Below are positions 36,109 through 45,804 of a stretch of DNA of 64,000 bases, one piece after another (positions within the stretch are counted from its first letter, which is position 1; each line of letters starts with the position of its first letter). The translations under genes were made by a program, and so were the position numbers. Under the pieces are notes generated by a model, which was not told where the DNA came from, searched no databases, and saw only the letters and a list, made by a program, of their open reading frames with translations. The DNA is from CAVYXK01 sp963708245 (GTDB lineage: Bacteria > Pseudomonadota > Alphaproteobacteria > Acetobacterales > Acetobacteraceae): assembly GCA_963708245.1 (NCBI GenBank), contig OY970201.1, positions 7,316,001 to 7,380,000 on the forward strand, written 5' to 3'.

Positions 36109-36460
36109 GAGCGACGCCAAACCTGAGCAACCCTAGACCAGAAGGCCACGACAATATTGGCCAAAACTCAGTGCGCCCTGGCATCTGGCGTTGCCGAGCG
36201 TCTAGACGAACCGTGGGCTGTTCATAAACCAAGCAGACCGTGTGAAAATTCTGAGCCGTAACGGCAACGAGCAATCCTGCCACGTCGCGGAGGGCCCGTC
36301 TCGAATCTTTCGTGTCGGCACAGGATCACACGCGTCGGCATAGGATCACACGCGACGGAAAATTGCGACGCCGCTGTTGGCGGCCTCGTTTTCAACGCCG
36401 GCGGGGTCCTGAAAACAAAGGGCTTTTCCTTTGCATAAGTCGCCGACATAATTCGGGGGC
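36109..36460. other. Intergenic region upstream of resolvase
   Basis: About 350 bases without a supported gene. It contains a 20-bp tandem repeat at 36314-36353 and should include the promoter, and possibly a resolution site, of the recombinase at 36461. Minus-strand frames here (for example 35945-36283) show no domain. Confidence 0.4.
36314..36353. repeat. 20-bp tandem direct repeat
   Basis: GTCGGCACAGGATCACACGC at 36314-36333 is followed immediately by GTCGGCATAGGATCACACGC at 36334-36353, 19 of 20 positions identical. It lies about 110 bases before a serine recombinase start. It may be a recombinase or regulator binding site, or part of a decayed element end. Confidence 0.7.
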
Positions 36461-37015
36461 ATGAAATACGGCTACGCAAGGGTATCTCCGGGCGGCAAGA
36501 GCGAGAGCGTTGACGCCCAGGTGCGGCAACTGACCAAGGCCGGGTGCAAGAAGGTATTCCGCGACGTTCACGTGAGCGGAGCCAAGACCGGCCGGGGGCA
36601 GCTTCGCCGCGTGATCTGTCAACTCGGCCCCGGCGACGTGCTGATGGTGACGCGGCTCCACCGGCTGGCGCGATCCACCCGCGACCCGTTGAACACCCTC
36701 GCAGCCATTGCCGACCGCAAGGCCGGTTTCCGGTCCTTGGGCGACGCATGGGCGGACACCACCACATCGCACGGGCGGCTGATGCTGACCGTGCTAGGCG
36801 GGCTTGCCGAGTTCGAGCGCGATCTTATCCGGGCGCGCACGGCGGGAGGCCGTGAGCGGGCCAAGGCGCGGGGCGTGAGGCTTGGACGTCGACCGAAGCT
36901 CACCCCTCACCAGCAGCGGGAGGCGATCAAACGGCGGGAAAGCGGCGAGCCGATCCGCGACATTGCTCGCAGCTACGCCGTCCACCACAGCACGATTTCA
37001 AGACTTGGGGTATGA
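36461..37015 (+). CDS. serine recombinase of the resolvase/invertase family
   Basis: A 184-residue protein of standard size. The catalytic domain starts MKYGYARVSPGGKSESVDAQ, where the serine after RV is the likely nucleophile. The arginine-rich active-site stretch VTRLHRLARSTRD and the long E helix MLTVLGGLAEFERDLIRART follow. The C-terminal helix-turn-helix is PIRDIARSYAVHHSTISRL. It could resolve Tn3-type cointegrates or invert DNA. A Tn3 transposase fragment lies 1 kb downstream. Its TGA overlaps the next ATG by 4 bases. Confidence 0.92.
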   Translation: MKYGYARVSPGGKSESVDAQVRQLTKAGCKKVFRDVHVSGAKTGRGQLRRVICQLGPGDVLMVTRLHRLARSTRDPLNTLAAIADRKAGFRSLGDAWADTTTSHGRLMLTVLGGLAEFERDLIRARTAGGRERAKARGVRLGRRPKLTPHQQREAIKRRESGEPIRDIARSYAVHHSTISRLGV

Positions 37016-37872
37016 CTGCCGCCCGTCGTGCTGCAAAGCAGCCCAGTGCGCCGAAGAAATGCATCTTCTGCCAACTGCCGAAGCGAATGAGCGATGAGCA
37101 CATCTGGGGCAAGTGGCTCAAAGCATACATCCCGCCTACAATGAATAAGCACACCATGCAGGCCGTGCGGATCAATCGTCCCAACGAACAGACAACCGGA
37201 AATATCCATCTGAAGGCAGGCGATCCCTTGCGCAGCAAAGTTAAGGTTGTCTGCATTGACTGTAATAATCAGTGGCTCAGCGACATTCAAAACAGGGCAA
37301 AACCCTTTTTGATTCCGCTCATTCGGGGTGACCGAACCGCTTTCGGATTTGAAGCTCAGCAACGGACAGCCGCGTGGTGTGCCATGGCAACCATGACCGC
37401 CGAGTTTATCGACAGAGATCCAAACACCATCGCAGTTCCACAAAGCCAACGGGATTGGCTGATGAATAACGGGACTGTGCCGCCAGGCTGGCGCATTTGG
37501 TTAGCTGATTATCAGCGCCACGAGTGGCCAGCGCAATGGGTGCATCTTACACTGCCAATCCTCGAAGCGAAGGAAATACGTGACGAGAACAGCACCGATT
37601 ATGTTTTGCCAAACACTCAAGTCACAACGTTCGTCGTCGGGCGTCTCTACGTTCACGTGATGAGTTCCGTGGATCCGGAGAACATCAACAAGTGGGCGGA
37701 CATGCTACCTCGGACGGCCCCACTACTAGTTCCGCTCTTTCCTCCAAAGGAGAGCTTTATTGCATGGCCGCCCATAAGCCTCGCCGACAGGCAGGCGGAC
37801 GCAATCGCCTCAGCCTTTCACCTTTACGTCGAGAGCATTAGCCGGAGTTTGCTGGGGCGCCGGTTGTTTTGA
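37012..37872 (+). CDS. HNH-endonuclease-like protein of unknown function
   Basis: A 286-residue protein. The N-terminus has a zinc-finger-like arrangement: CIFCQLPKRMSDEHIWGKWL, then VVCIDCNNQWLSDIQNRAK. Two CxxC pairs around a D-E-H motif and a CNNxW...N sequence are like the HNH nucleases found in defence and mobile-element proteins. The rest (residues 100-286) is a globular region with no domain I recognise. ATGA overlap with the upstream recombinase implies joint expression. Possible roles are a defence nuclease or a cargo gene of the mobile unit; neither is shown. Confidence 0.65.
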   Translation: MTAARRAAKQPSAPKKCIFCQLPKRMSDEHIWGKWLKAYIPPTMNKHTMQAVRINRPNEQTTGNIHLKAGDPLRSKVKVVCIDCNNQWLSDIQNRAKPFLIPLIRGDRTAFGFEAQQRTAAWCAMATMTAEFIDRDPNTIAVPQSQRDWLMNNGTVPPGWRIWLADYQRHEWPAQWVHLTLPILEAKEIRDENSTDYVLPNTQVTTFVVGRLYVHVMSSVDPENINKWADMLPRTAPLLVPLFPPKESFIAWPPISLADRQADAIASAFHLYVESISRSLLGRRLF

Positions 37873-37912
37873 AGGACAAGCCCCTACGCTCCGGCCCTGA
37901 GTTTCGGGCTTC

Positions 37913-38285
37913 GAGTAGCAACGGAACAGCCATTCGGATTCAGGCCGCCTCGTCGAGCAGAGCCGGGTTTCTAAGGGGCCTCAGCTTGCCCGTGCAATCC
38001 GCTGGGGCAGCGTGAAGGTGTAACGGCCAAGCATGTTGATGTGTTCATGGCCAAGGGGCGATTGCCGGACCACATCCTCGTCCCTGACTTCGAAGCCTTC
38101 CTGACGAAGCTGCCGGAGCGCAGCATCCATGTAAATCGTATTCCAAAGCACGATGACGTTGACAATCAGGCCGAGCGCGCCGAGCTGATCTTCTTGACCT
38201 TGACGATACTGCACGATTTGGAACAGATTCTGCGATGAGCCCTGCTACTCGGACCGCAGTTCGAATGGCTGTTCCGTTGCTACTC
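37913..38285. repeat. 373-bp unit bounded by perfect 24-bp inverted repeats
   Basis: The terminal sequence GAGTAGCAACGGAACAGCCA and the next four bases (TTCG) at 37913-37936 reappear exactly, in reverse complement, at 38262-38285. The interior holds a Tn3 transposase C-terminal fragment read leftward. The repeats do not resemble the 38-bp GGGG-type ends of Tn3. No target duplication is obvious. Confidence 0.75.
37981..38240 (-). pseudogene. Tn3-family transposase C-terminal remnant
   Basis: The sequence NLFQIVQYRQGQEDQLGALG and, further on, VLWNTIYMDAALRQLR and SPLGHEHINMLGRYTF are the well-conserved C-terminus of Tn3-family TnpA. Only about 85 of roughly 1000 residues remain. The fragment lies inside a 373-bp inverted-repeat unit; with the nearby resolvase it suggests a decayed Tn3-like transposon. 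Confidence 0.88.
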
Positions 38286-38327
38286 AGACTCCATATTCTG
38301 CGGGCCGCAGACGCGACCCCGGCTAAG

Positions 38328-38648
38328 TCATCCAGTCGTTGCAACCATTCGAAAGTAGCCCCCCAAATAGCCCTGGCCCGCGAGAGACTCGGCACTTCGC
38401 TGATCTCCCACAGCGATCATCTCCCAACCATGAACGTAGAGGGTGATAACATCACCTTCTCTGAAATCCGCCCTGTAGGTTTGGGTTGAATAGTGCCCGT
38501 GCCCCTCAAACGACCGGCGAAGATACTCGCAGGCCATTGGAGCTGTTGCTCTCATTTTGACAGGAATTAGCGATGGCCTGAACAAGCGCTTCTTGGTTGG
38601 AGGTCCAACGTAGATCACCTCAAACACCGCATTTCCTCCAACGGGCAA
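38328..38648 (-). CDS. hypothetical protein
   Basis: A 106-residue frame with protein-like composition (FEVIYVGPPTKKRLFRPSLI, then EYLRRSFEGHGHYSTQTYRA and FREGDVITLYVHGWEMIAVG). I recognise no family. It ends about 40 bases before the inverted-repeat unit. It is part of a cluster of small minus-strand genes. Confidence 0.4.
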   Translation of the reverse strand: MPVGGNAVFEVIYVGPPTKKRLFRPSLIPVKMRATAPMACEYLRRSFEGHGHYSTQTYRADFREGDVITLYVHGWEMIAVGDQRSAESLAGQGYLGGYFRMVATTG

Positions 38649-38681
38649 ACACCGGCTTCATGAACCCGCCGCCAGTTTATA

Positions 38682-39029
38682 TCAGCGCGGAAAATGGGTA
38701 AGGACGCTATCGAGCTTGGTAAGATCATCTGCGGGGAACGCCTTGAAGTCAGGAAATGCGCGAGCGTCGTCAGCCGATAGAAAGCTGATCGCGTCTATCC
38801 CCTTGCCTGCTCAAAACAGAATGACCGACACCCCGTTTAATGTTTCATTGATGTAGGCCGAAGCCGCTGGGCAGTGCTTCTTTCTGATTTCATCTTCGTA
38901 GTCGTCGGAAAATCTGGGAGCAATGCCGAGCGGTGAGGCTTTGACATCACCGTCAACAACGGCGCTCACATAATATACGGTTATGTTAGCCAGCCGTTTC
39001 CGTTTCTGAAGGCGCTTAAGAAAGTTCAT
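38682..39029 (-). pseudogene. small hypothetical protein with an in-frame TGA
   Basis: The first part reads MNFLKRLQKRKRLANITVYY...INETLNGVSVILF and stops at TGA 38811-38813. The same frame then continues for 42 codons, AGKGIDAISFLSADDARAFP...LDSVLTHFPR, to a second TGA. The continuation looks like genuine protein, so a TGG-to-TGA nonsense change inside a ~115-residue gene is likely. The ATG lies within the end of the upstream zinc-ribbon gene (14-base overlap). Function unknown. Confidence 0.45.
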
Positions 39030-39213
39030 GTGCTCCCGTCCCACAGGCGCAGGCTACCATAAATGGGATTCTGTGGCCGACTTTCCATAGAGCCGGTTCT
39101 GCGGCATCGGTTCGGGCGATGCGGACACGATTCTCACCGAATCGTTGTGCGAGGTCGCTACTGCATTTAGGGCAGTGCACGACCAAAGCAATGTGCCAGG
39201 CCGGCTCACCCAC
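39016..39213 (-). CDS. small zinc-ribbon-like protein
   Basis: A 65-residue protein with CPKCSSD near the N-terminus and CACGTG near the C-terminus, the spacing of a zinc ribbon. The middle is charged and polar. It overlaps the following small gene. Such proteins often bind nucleic acid or act as subunits; no function can be assigned. Confidence 0.45.
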   Translation of the reverse strand: MGEPAWHIALVVHCPKCSSDLAQRFGENRVRIARTDAAEPALWKVGHRIPFMVACACGTGAHELS

Positions 39214-39298
39214 GCGGAAGCACTGGCCGGACGCATCAAAATCAGTAGGGTCCTGATGCTACTTGCTCCGCCCCCGAGCCCTGACAGGAGGGTACGAA

Positions 39299-40090
39299 AT
39301 GACCCCGCGTCCCGACCATTTACCGATAGCGATGTTCGACCTCACCGGCCGCCGGGCCCTGGTGACCGGAGCACGCCGAGGAATCGGGCGCGCCATCGCC
39401 CTGGCGTTCGCGGCGCAGGGCGCGCCTGTCGCCATCCACCACGCCGACACCAACGAGGAGCAGCGAGACGCCGAATCCGTCCTGGCGGAGATCCGTGAAC
39501 GCAACGGCACGGCCCAGCTCTTCGCCGAGAATTTCGAACATGCCGGTTCGGGTGCACGGCTCGCCGCCGCGGTCACAGCCGCGTTCGGACATATCGACAT
39601 TCTCGTGCTGAACGCGTCGATCGAGTTACTCGAAGAGTACGAAGCCATCCCGACTGAAAGCTTCGATCGGCAGATCGCGGTGAACCTGCGTGCGCCGTTG
39701 GAACTGGTGCAGGTTTTGCTACCCGATATGAAACAACGCGGCTGGGGCCGTGTGCTGGCGATCGGCAGCGTCCAGCAACTGAAGCCGCATCCGCAGATGC
39801 TGATCTATGCCGGCACGAAATCGGCGCAGATGAACTGGGTCCGCAACCTGGCCCGTCATGTCGGGCCGCATGGCGTAACCATCAACAACCTCGCTCCCGG
39901 GGTCATCTTCACCGCTCGCAACGCCCCGCGTCTGTCAGACCCAGCGCACCGCACGGAGCAACGCATTCCGCTGGGGCGTCTCGGCTCGCCGGAGGACCTT
40001 GTCGGGGCGGCGCTGCTGCTCTGCTCCGACGCGGGGAGCTACATCAATGGCGCCAACCTGCTGGTGGACGGCGGCTTCAGCGTGGCCTGA
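39299..40090 (+). CDS. short-chain dehydrogenase/reductase, FabG-like
   Basis: A 263-residue classical SDR: ALVTGARRGIGRAIAL (cofactor loop), LVLNASIEL (variant of the NNAG motif), LAIGSVQQL with the catalytic Ser, and YAGTKSAQM with Tyr-Lys. The C-terminal SYINGANLLVDGGFSVA is typical. ATG 39299 follows AGGAGG at ideal spacing. It is a NAD(P)H-dependent oxidoreductase of unknown substrate, single gene, separated from the kinase operon by 280 bases. Confidence 0.92.
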   Translation: MTPRPDHLPIAMFDLTGRRALVTGARRGIGRAIALAFAAQGAPVAIHHADTNEEQRDAESVLAEIRERNGTAQLFAENFEHAGSGARLAAAVTAAFGHIDILVLNASIELLEEYEAIPTESFDRQIAVNLRAPLELVQVLLPDMKQRGWGRVLAIGSVQQLKPHPQMLIYAGTKSAQMNWVRNLARHVGPHGVTINNLAPGVIFTARNAPRLSDPAHRTEQRIPLGRLGSPEDLVGAALLLCSDAGSYINGANLLVDGGFSVA

Positions 40091-40370
40091 CCGCCGATCC
40101 CCGCCACGCGTTCACCGCCAGCTCCAGAAACTTGTCTTCGGTCGCGTCGCGACAAGGAGCGGAACGGCCCTCAACCCGCCCACCTCGCGCGCCAGGAGCC
40201 ACCCACGCCGCCGCCCTACCATCATGATCGGCCTTGTGCCGGCCATCCTCCTGGAAAATATTCCTTGACATTGCCCGTGTAACCCTGTTCCCGACCGTTT
40301 CGCCGTGGCAGGGTACTAGGATCGCGGACGAGCACGCCGGTCGGCGTCGTTTTCGCCGCTTGGGGAAGAC

Positions 40371-43300
40371 ATGGCCACCACACCGACGGTCCACGCACGG
40401 CATCCGGCGACGGATGGCGATGGCATTCCGGCCGACGTATTCGAGCTCGTCACGCGCGCACTCAACGTGGCGTATTACGAGTGGCTGCCCCGAACCGATG
40501 CGGTGAGCTTCTCCCCGGCGCTGCTTGACCTGTTCGGCTATGATCCCGGCGTCTGGACCGAGCGGCGCTATTGGGAGGCGATCCATCCGGACGACCGGCC
40601 CGGCTACCGCGCCGCGCGGATCGCCTATCTCAAGGGCAGCGCGGAGCGGGCGGAGTTCACCTATCGGGTCCGAATGGCCAGCGGCGACTATTGCTGGTTG
40701 CGCGACCAGACAGTTGTCGAGCGCGACGTCGCCGGCCGGGTAACGCGGCTGGTTGGTGCCGTCTCCGACATCACGGAGGCGCGGCGGCGCGAAGCCGACT
40801 ACGGCGAGCGGATCGAGCATCAGGCCGCGACTATCGATGTGCTGAAGGTGATGTCGGCCTCGCCCGGCGATCCTCAGCCCGTGTTCGATCTGATCGCCAC
40901 TCGCGCGCGCGACATTTGCGACGGTTATGGCGTGGCGGTGTACGGATTCGACGGCACGCTGATCCATTTACGTGCGATGACGGGCGTCAGCGAAGACCCG
41001 TTGGTACGGGATGCGGTCAAAGCGATGTACCCGATGCTGCCAGCGCGCGAGTGGCCAGTAGGCCGCGCAATCCTGGATCGTCGACCTATACGCATTGACG
41101 ATTTCGAGGCGGAGCCAGGGCTGCATCCCGCCTTCCGGAGCATGACGGTAAAGTCGTCAGTCACGATTCCGATAATGCGCGGTGACATGGTCATCGGAGC
41201 GCTCGGCCTCGGCAGCCGCACGCGCGGCGGCTTCTCCGACAACCAGATTGAGCTGCTGAAGACCTTTGCCGAGCAGGCGGTAATCGCCATTTCCAGCGCC
41301 GAGACGTATCGCGCATTGCAAACCCGCACGGCGGAATTGACCGCACGCGATGTGCACAGCCGCGCGCTGATTGCTCGGCAGGAGGCAAGCATCGAGGTTC
41401 TGCGGGCGATCTCCACCTCACCCGACGATGCTCAGCCAGTGTTGGACCTGATCCTTCATCACGCGCGAACTCTCTGCAACGCGCAAACGGCGAGCTTTGT
41501 TGAATATGATGGAACGCTGCTGCATCAGCGGGCGCGTGTCGGCTTCGAACATGACCCAGAGGCCCTCGCGCAGCTTCTGGCCACGTTTCCGCGCCCGCCA
41601 GGCCCGGAAACGGTGCCCGGACGCGTGGTCCTGAGCGGTCAGCCCGTCCATATTCCCGACGCACAGAACGATCTTGGTATTTTCCGGCCGGGACGCGGCC
41701 TGGGCACTCGATCATTTTACGCCATGCCGCTTCTGCGCGAGGGGCATGTCATCGGCGTCCTCGGGATGGGGCGTTACGATCCCGGTGAATACGATCAATC
41801 CGCGATTGAACTGGTCCAGTCCTTCGCCGAGCAGGCGGTGATCGCCATCAGCAGCGCGTCGGCATTGCGCGAGTTGCGGCAGCGCACGAGCGATCTTCAG
41901 GAATCGCTGGAATACCAGACCGCGACCAGCGAGGTCCTGAAGGTGATCAGCCGCTCGGCTTTCGACCTCAGCACCGTGTTGCAGACTGTCGTCACCAGCG
42001 CCGTCGGCCTCTGCCGGGCGGAACGGGCGAGCCTGTACCGCTACCGGGACGGCCTTTGTCATTTCGAGGTCGGCTACAATAACCTGCCGGAGTACGAAGC
42101 GCTGGAGCGCGCCAACCCGATCGCTGCTGGCCCGGAAACCCTAGTCGGCCGGACGATGGCAGCAGGAGCGACGGTTCAGATCGCGGACGCTCTGAATGAC
42201 TCTGACTACAAGCCCAAGGATCAGGCCCAGATTGGCGATGTCCGCTCGATGCTGGGCGTTCCGCTGCTGCGTGACGGGGTGTTGCTTGGCGTTTTCGGCC
42301 TGGCGAAAACCGTGGTGGAGCCATTTACCGACCGTCAGATCGAACTGGTTCGCACCTTCGCCGATCAGGCGGTGATCGCGATCGAGAACACGCGGCTGAT
42401 CACGGAACAACGCGAGGCGCTGGAACAGCAGACCGCGACCGCCGAGGTGTTGCAGGTGATCAACGCCTCGCCCGGCAATTTGACGCCGGTGTTTGATGCG
42501 ATCCTGGAAAAGGCAATGCGGCTGTGTGGGGCCGCATTTGGATCATTATACACCTATGACGGCCAGCGCTTCCATTCCGCCGCACAGCGCGGCGTGCCCG
42601 ACGCTTACGCTGAGTTCCGAGCGGCAAATCCACCGGAGGTACGGCCACTCAGCGGCCCCGCGCGTCTCCTGGAAACCAGGCGCCCAGTCCATATCCAGGA
42701 TGTAAGGACTTCGGAGAGCTACCTGGCCGGCAACCCGTCCGCCCGCGCGCTTGCTGATCTGGGTGGGGCGCGTTCCAACCTCTTAGTACCGCTTCTCAAG
42801 GATGAAGCCGGTACTGGGCTTCATATCGATCTACCGTAAGGAAGTGCGAGCCTTCTTGGACAAGGAAATCGCGCTGCTGGAGAACTTCGCGGCCCAGGCG
42901 GTGATCGCGATGGAGAACGCTCGGCTGCTGACGGAACAGCGGGAAGCGCTGGAGCGGCAGACTGCGACGGCGGAGGTGTTGCAGGTCATCAACGCCTCCC
43001 CCGGCGATCTGGCGCCGGTGTTCGAGGCGATCCTGGAAAAAGCGCACCGTATCTGTGACGCGCCCCTGGGCAGTCTGCAGATCTATGACGGCGAGCAGCT
43101 CCGCGCCGTTGCCGTGCGTGGCCAGGACGATGCATTGGCCGCTTACCTGCGTGGGGGATTTCGCCCGTACAATCCGCCGCTCGCGTCCGACGTCGTCAGC
43201 CAGGTGGTCGGTGGCACGGAAATACTGAAACAGGCGGAGGGCAACCCAAAAGCGCGAGATTTTCTGGAACGTAGCGGTTTTGGCACGCTGTTGTTCATTC

Positions 43301-45804
43301 CGTTGGTGAAAGATGGAGTTGTCCTCGGCCGTATCGTCGCCGGACGCAAGGAGGCCCGGGCGTTTCCCGGTAACCAGATCGCCCTGCTGGAAAACTTCGC
43401 GGCCCAGGCGGTGATCGCGATGGAGAACGCGCGGCTTCTCACCGAGCAGCGCGAGGCACTGGAACAACAGACCGCGACGGCGGAAGTGTTGCAGGTGATC
43501 AATGCCTCCCCCGGCAATTTGGCGCCGGTGTTCGATGCGATGCTGGAAAAGGCGATGCGGCTGTGCGACGCGACATTCGGGCAGCTATCCACCTTCGACG
43601 GCACGCGCTTCCACACCGCCGCCACAAGAGGCGTCCCCGCGGCGTTCGCCGAATACCGTCGGCAGAACCCGCCGGACTATGGTCCCGATACGCTCCCGGG
43701 CCGATTGGCTGCCGGGGCGCCGCTGCTGCATGTTGCGGATCTGATGGCGGAGGACGCTTACCGCCGTGGTGAGCCCAACCGAAGAGCCTTGGTCGATCTG
43801 GGGGGCGCTCGGTCCTCGGTGATGGTGCCGTTGCGAAAGGAGGACTGTCTTCTCGGCTTCATTCAAGTCTATCGCCAGGAGGTCCGCCCCTTCTCCGACA
43901 AACAGATCGCCGTCCTCCAAAGCTTCGCCGCGCAGGCGGTGATCGCAATGGAAAACGCGCGGCTGATCGACGAACAGCGCGAGGCGCTGGAACAGCAGAC
44001 CGCGACCGCCGAGGTGCTGCAGGTGATCAACGCTTCGCCGGGGAATTTGGCGCCGGTGTTCGATGCGATGCTCGATAAGGCGATGCGGCTGTGCGGAGCT
44101 GCGTTCGGCATGCTCTACACGTACGACGGTGAACGCGTCCGCATCGCGGCTCACCGCGGTGTGCCCGCCGCCTGGGCCGAATTCAGGGCAAGAGACCCAG
44201 TGACGACGCCGCCACCAGGTAGCGTCCTCCGCCGGCTCTACGAGACGAAGCAATCGCTGCACATGCTGGATATGACAGCCGACGAGGGTTATCGGGCCGG
44301 TATTCCCGCTACGCGCGCGCTCGTCGATCTTGGCGGCGTGCGCACCCTGTTAATTGTGCCGCTGATGAAAAATGAGGCAGCGCTCGGTCATATCGCCCTG
44401 TATCGGCAGGAGGTGCGCGCGTTCTCCGACAAGGAGATCGCGTTGCTGGAGAACTTCGCGGCCCAGGCGGTGATCGCGATGGAAAGCGCGCGGTTGTTGA
44501 ATGAGTTGCGTGCCCGCACCGACGAACTCGCACAACGTCAGGCGGAACTGCGCGTGACCTTCGAGAATATGGGCGACGGCGTTGCCATGTTCGACGAAGC
44601 CCAGCGCCTGGTGGCATGGAACCGCAAGTTCCAGGATATCCTCGATCTACCCGATGGGATCCTGGCACAACATCTGACCTTCTCTGATTACATCCGGTAC
44701 TTGGCCGAACGCGGCGAATACGGCCGGGATACCGACGCGGCGGAGCAGGTCCGGCGTCTCACCGCGAATCTCGGACAGCACCGCGTGTTCGAGCGGACGC
44801 GTCCCGATGGCCGGGTGATTGAGATCCGCAACAACCCGGTCGAAGGCGGCGGCTTCGTCGTGATCTACGCCGACATCACCGAGCGCAAACGCAACGAGGC
44901 CGAAATCGCCGCCGCCCGCGACGCCGCGCAGGAAGCCAGCCGCACCATCGAGGCCGCGTTCCGCGACCTGAAAACCGCCCAGGCTAATCTGGTGCAGGCG
45001 GAGAAGATGGCGTCCCTGGGCCAGCTGACCGCGGGGATTGCGCACGAGATCAAGAATCCGCTGAACTTCGTCAACAACTTCGCCGCCCTGTCGGTGGATT
45101 TACTGGCCGAACTGAAGGAAGCCGCCGCTCCCGGCTTCGCCGCGCTGACCGGGGAGCAGCGCGCGGAGATCGATGACGTCTCGGCCATGCTGACCAGCAA
45201 CCTGCAAAAGATCACCGAGCACGGCAAACGCGCCGACGGCATCGTGAAGGCGATGCTGGAACATTCGCGCGGGTCCTCGGGCGAACGGCGCATGGTCGAT
45301 CTGAACACACTGGTCGATGAGGCGCTGAACCTCGCCTACCACGGCGCGCGGGCGCAGGATCAGAGTTTCAACATCACGCTGGAACGCGACTTCGGCGAAG
45401 GCATCGCTCCGATCGAGGTAAACCCGCAGGACATCACCCGCGTGTTCCTGAACCTGTTCAGCAACGGCTTTTACGCCGCCACGAAACGTGCGCGCGATGG
45501 CGCGGAACCCGGATTTCAGCCCACCCTCCGTGTCAGCACAAGCGATCTGGGCGATCACGTGGAAATCCATGTGCGCGACAATGGCACTGGGATCCCCGAG
45601 GACATCAGGGACAAGTTGTTCGAGCCGTTCTTCACCACCAAACCGACCGGCGAGGGCACCGGACTCGGCCTGTCGATCACCGATGATATCGTGACAAAGC
45701 AGCACGGCGGCACGATCGAGGTCGAGAGCATGGTGGGGGACCATACCGCGTTCTCGATCGGCTTGCCGCGGCAGATGTTCGCGGTGCAAGGAGCGGCAGC
45801 ATGA
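40371..45804 (+). pseudogene. giant sensor histidine kinase with 7 GAF and 2 PAS domains, frameshifted
   Basis: Correcting one extra base near 42805 (KDEA then VLGFISIYRKEV) gives about 1810 residues without a transmembrane segment. Order: PAS/PAC (about 25-140), seven GAF domains starting near 157, 341, 520, 690, 867, 1035 and 1212, a PAS-like domain (about 1390-1510), a coiled coil, and the phosphoacceptor helix with GIAHEIKNPLNFVNN (His near 1558). The ATPase domain follows (LNLFSNGFYA, DNGTGIPED, GEGTGLGLS). The linker motif TAEVLQVINASPGNL recurs before GAF 4-7. The ATGA overlap with the next kinase starts a four-gene operon. A -35-like TTGACA lies at 40265. Cytoplasmic multi-ligand sensing is inferred. 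Confidence 0.88.
42414..44060 (+). repeat. tandemly duplicated GAF modules (DNA-level repeats)
   Basis: Near-identical stretches encoding EALEQQTATAEVLQVINASP begin at about 42414, 42946, 43451 and 43981, spaced 532, 505 and 530 bases. The bases before each repeat (FAAQAVIAMENARLL) are also nearly identical. This indicates recent duplication of whole GAF modules and gives scope for recombination that changes GAF number. Confidence 0.8.

Noticed and set aside
38682..39029. Selenocysteine at the in-frame TGA
   Set aside because: No catalytic context and no stem-loop characteristic of a bacterial selenocysteine insertion element could be seen after the TGA; a nonsense change is simpler.
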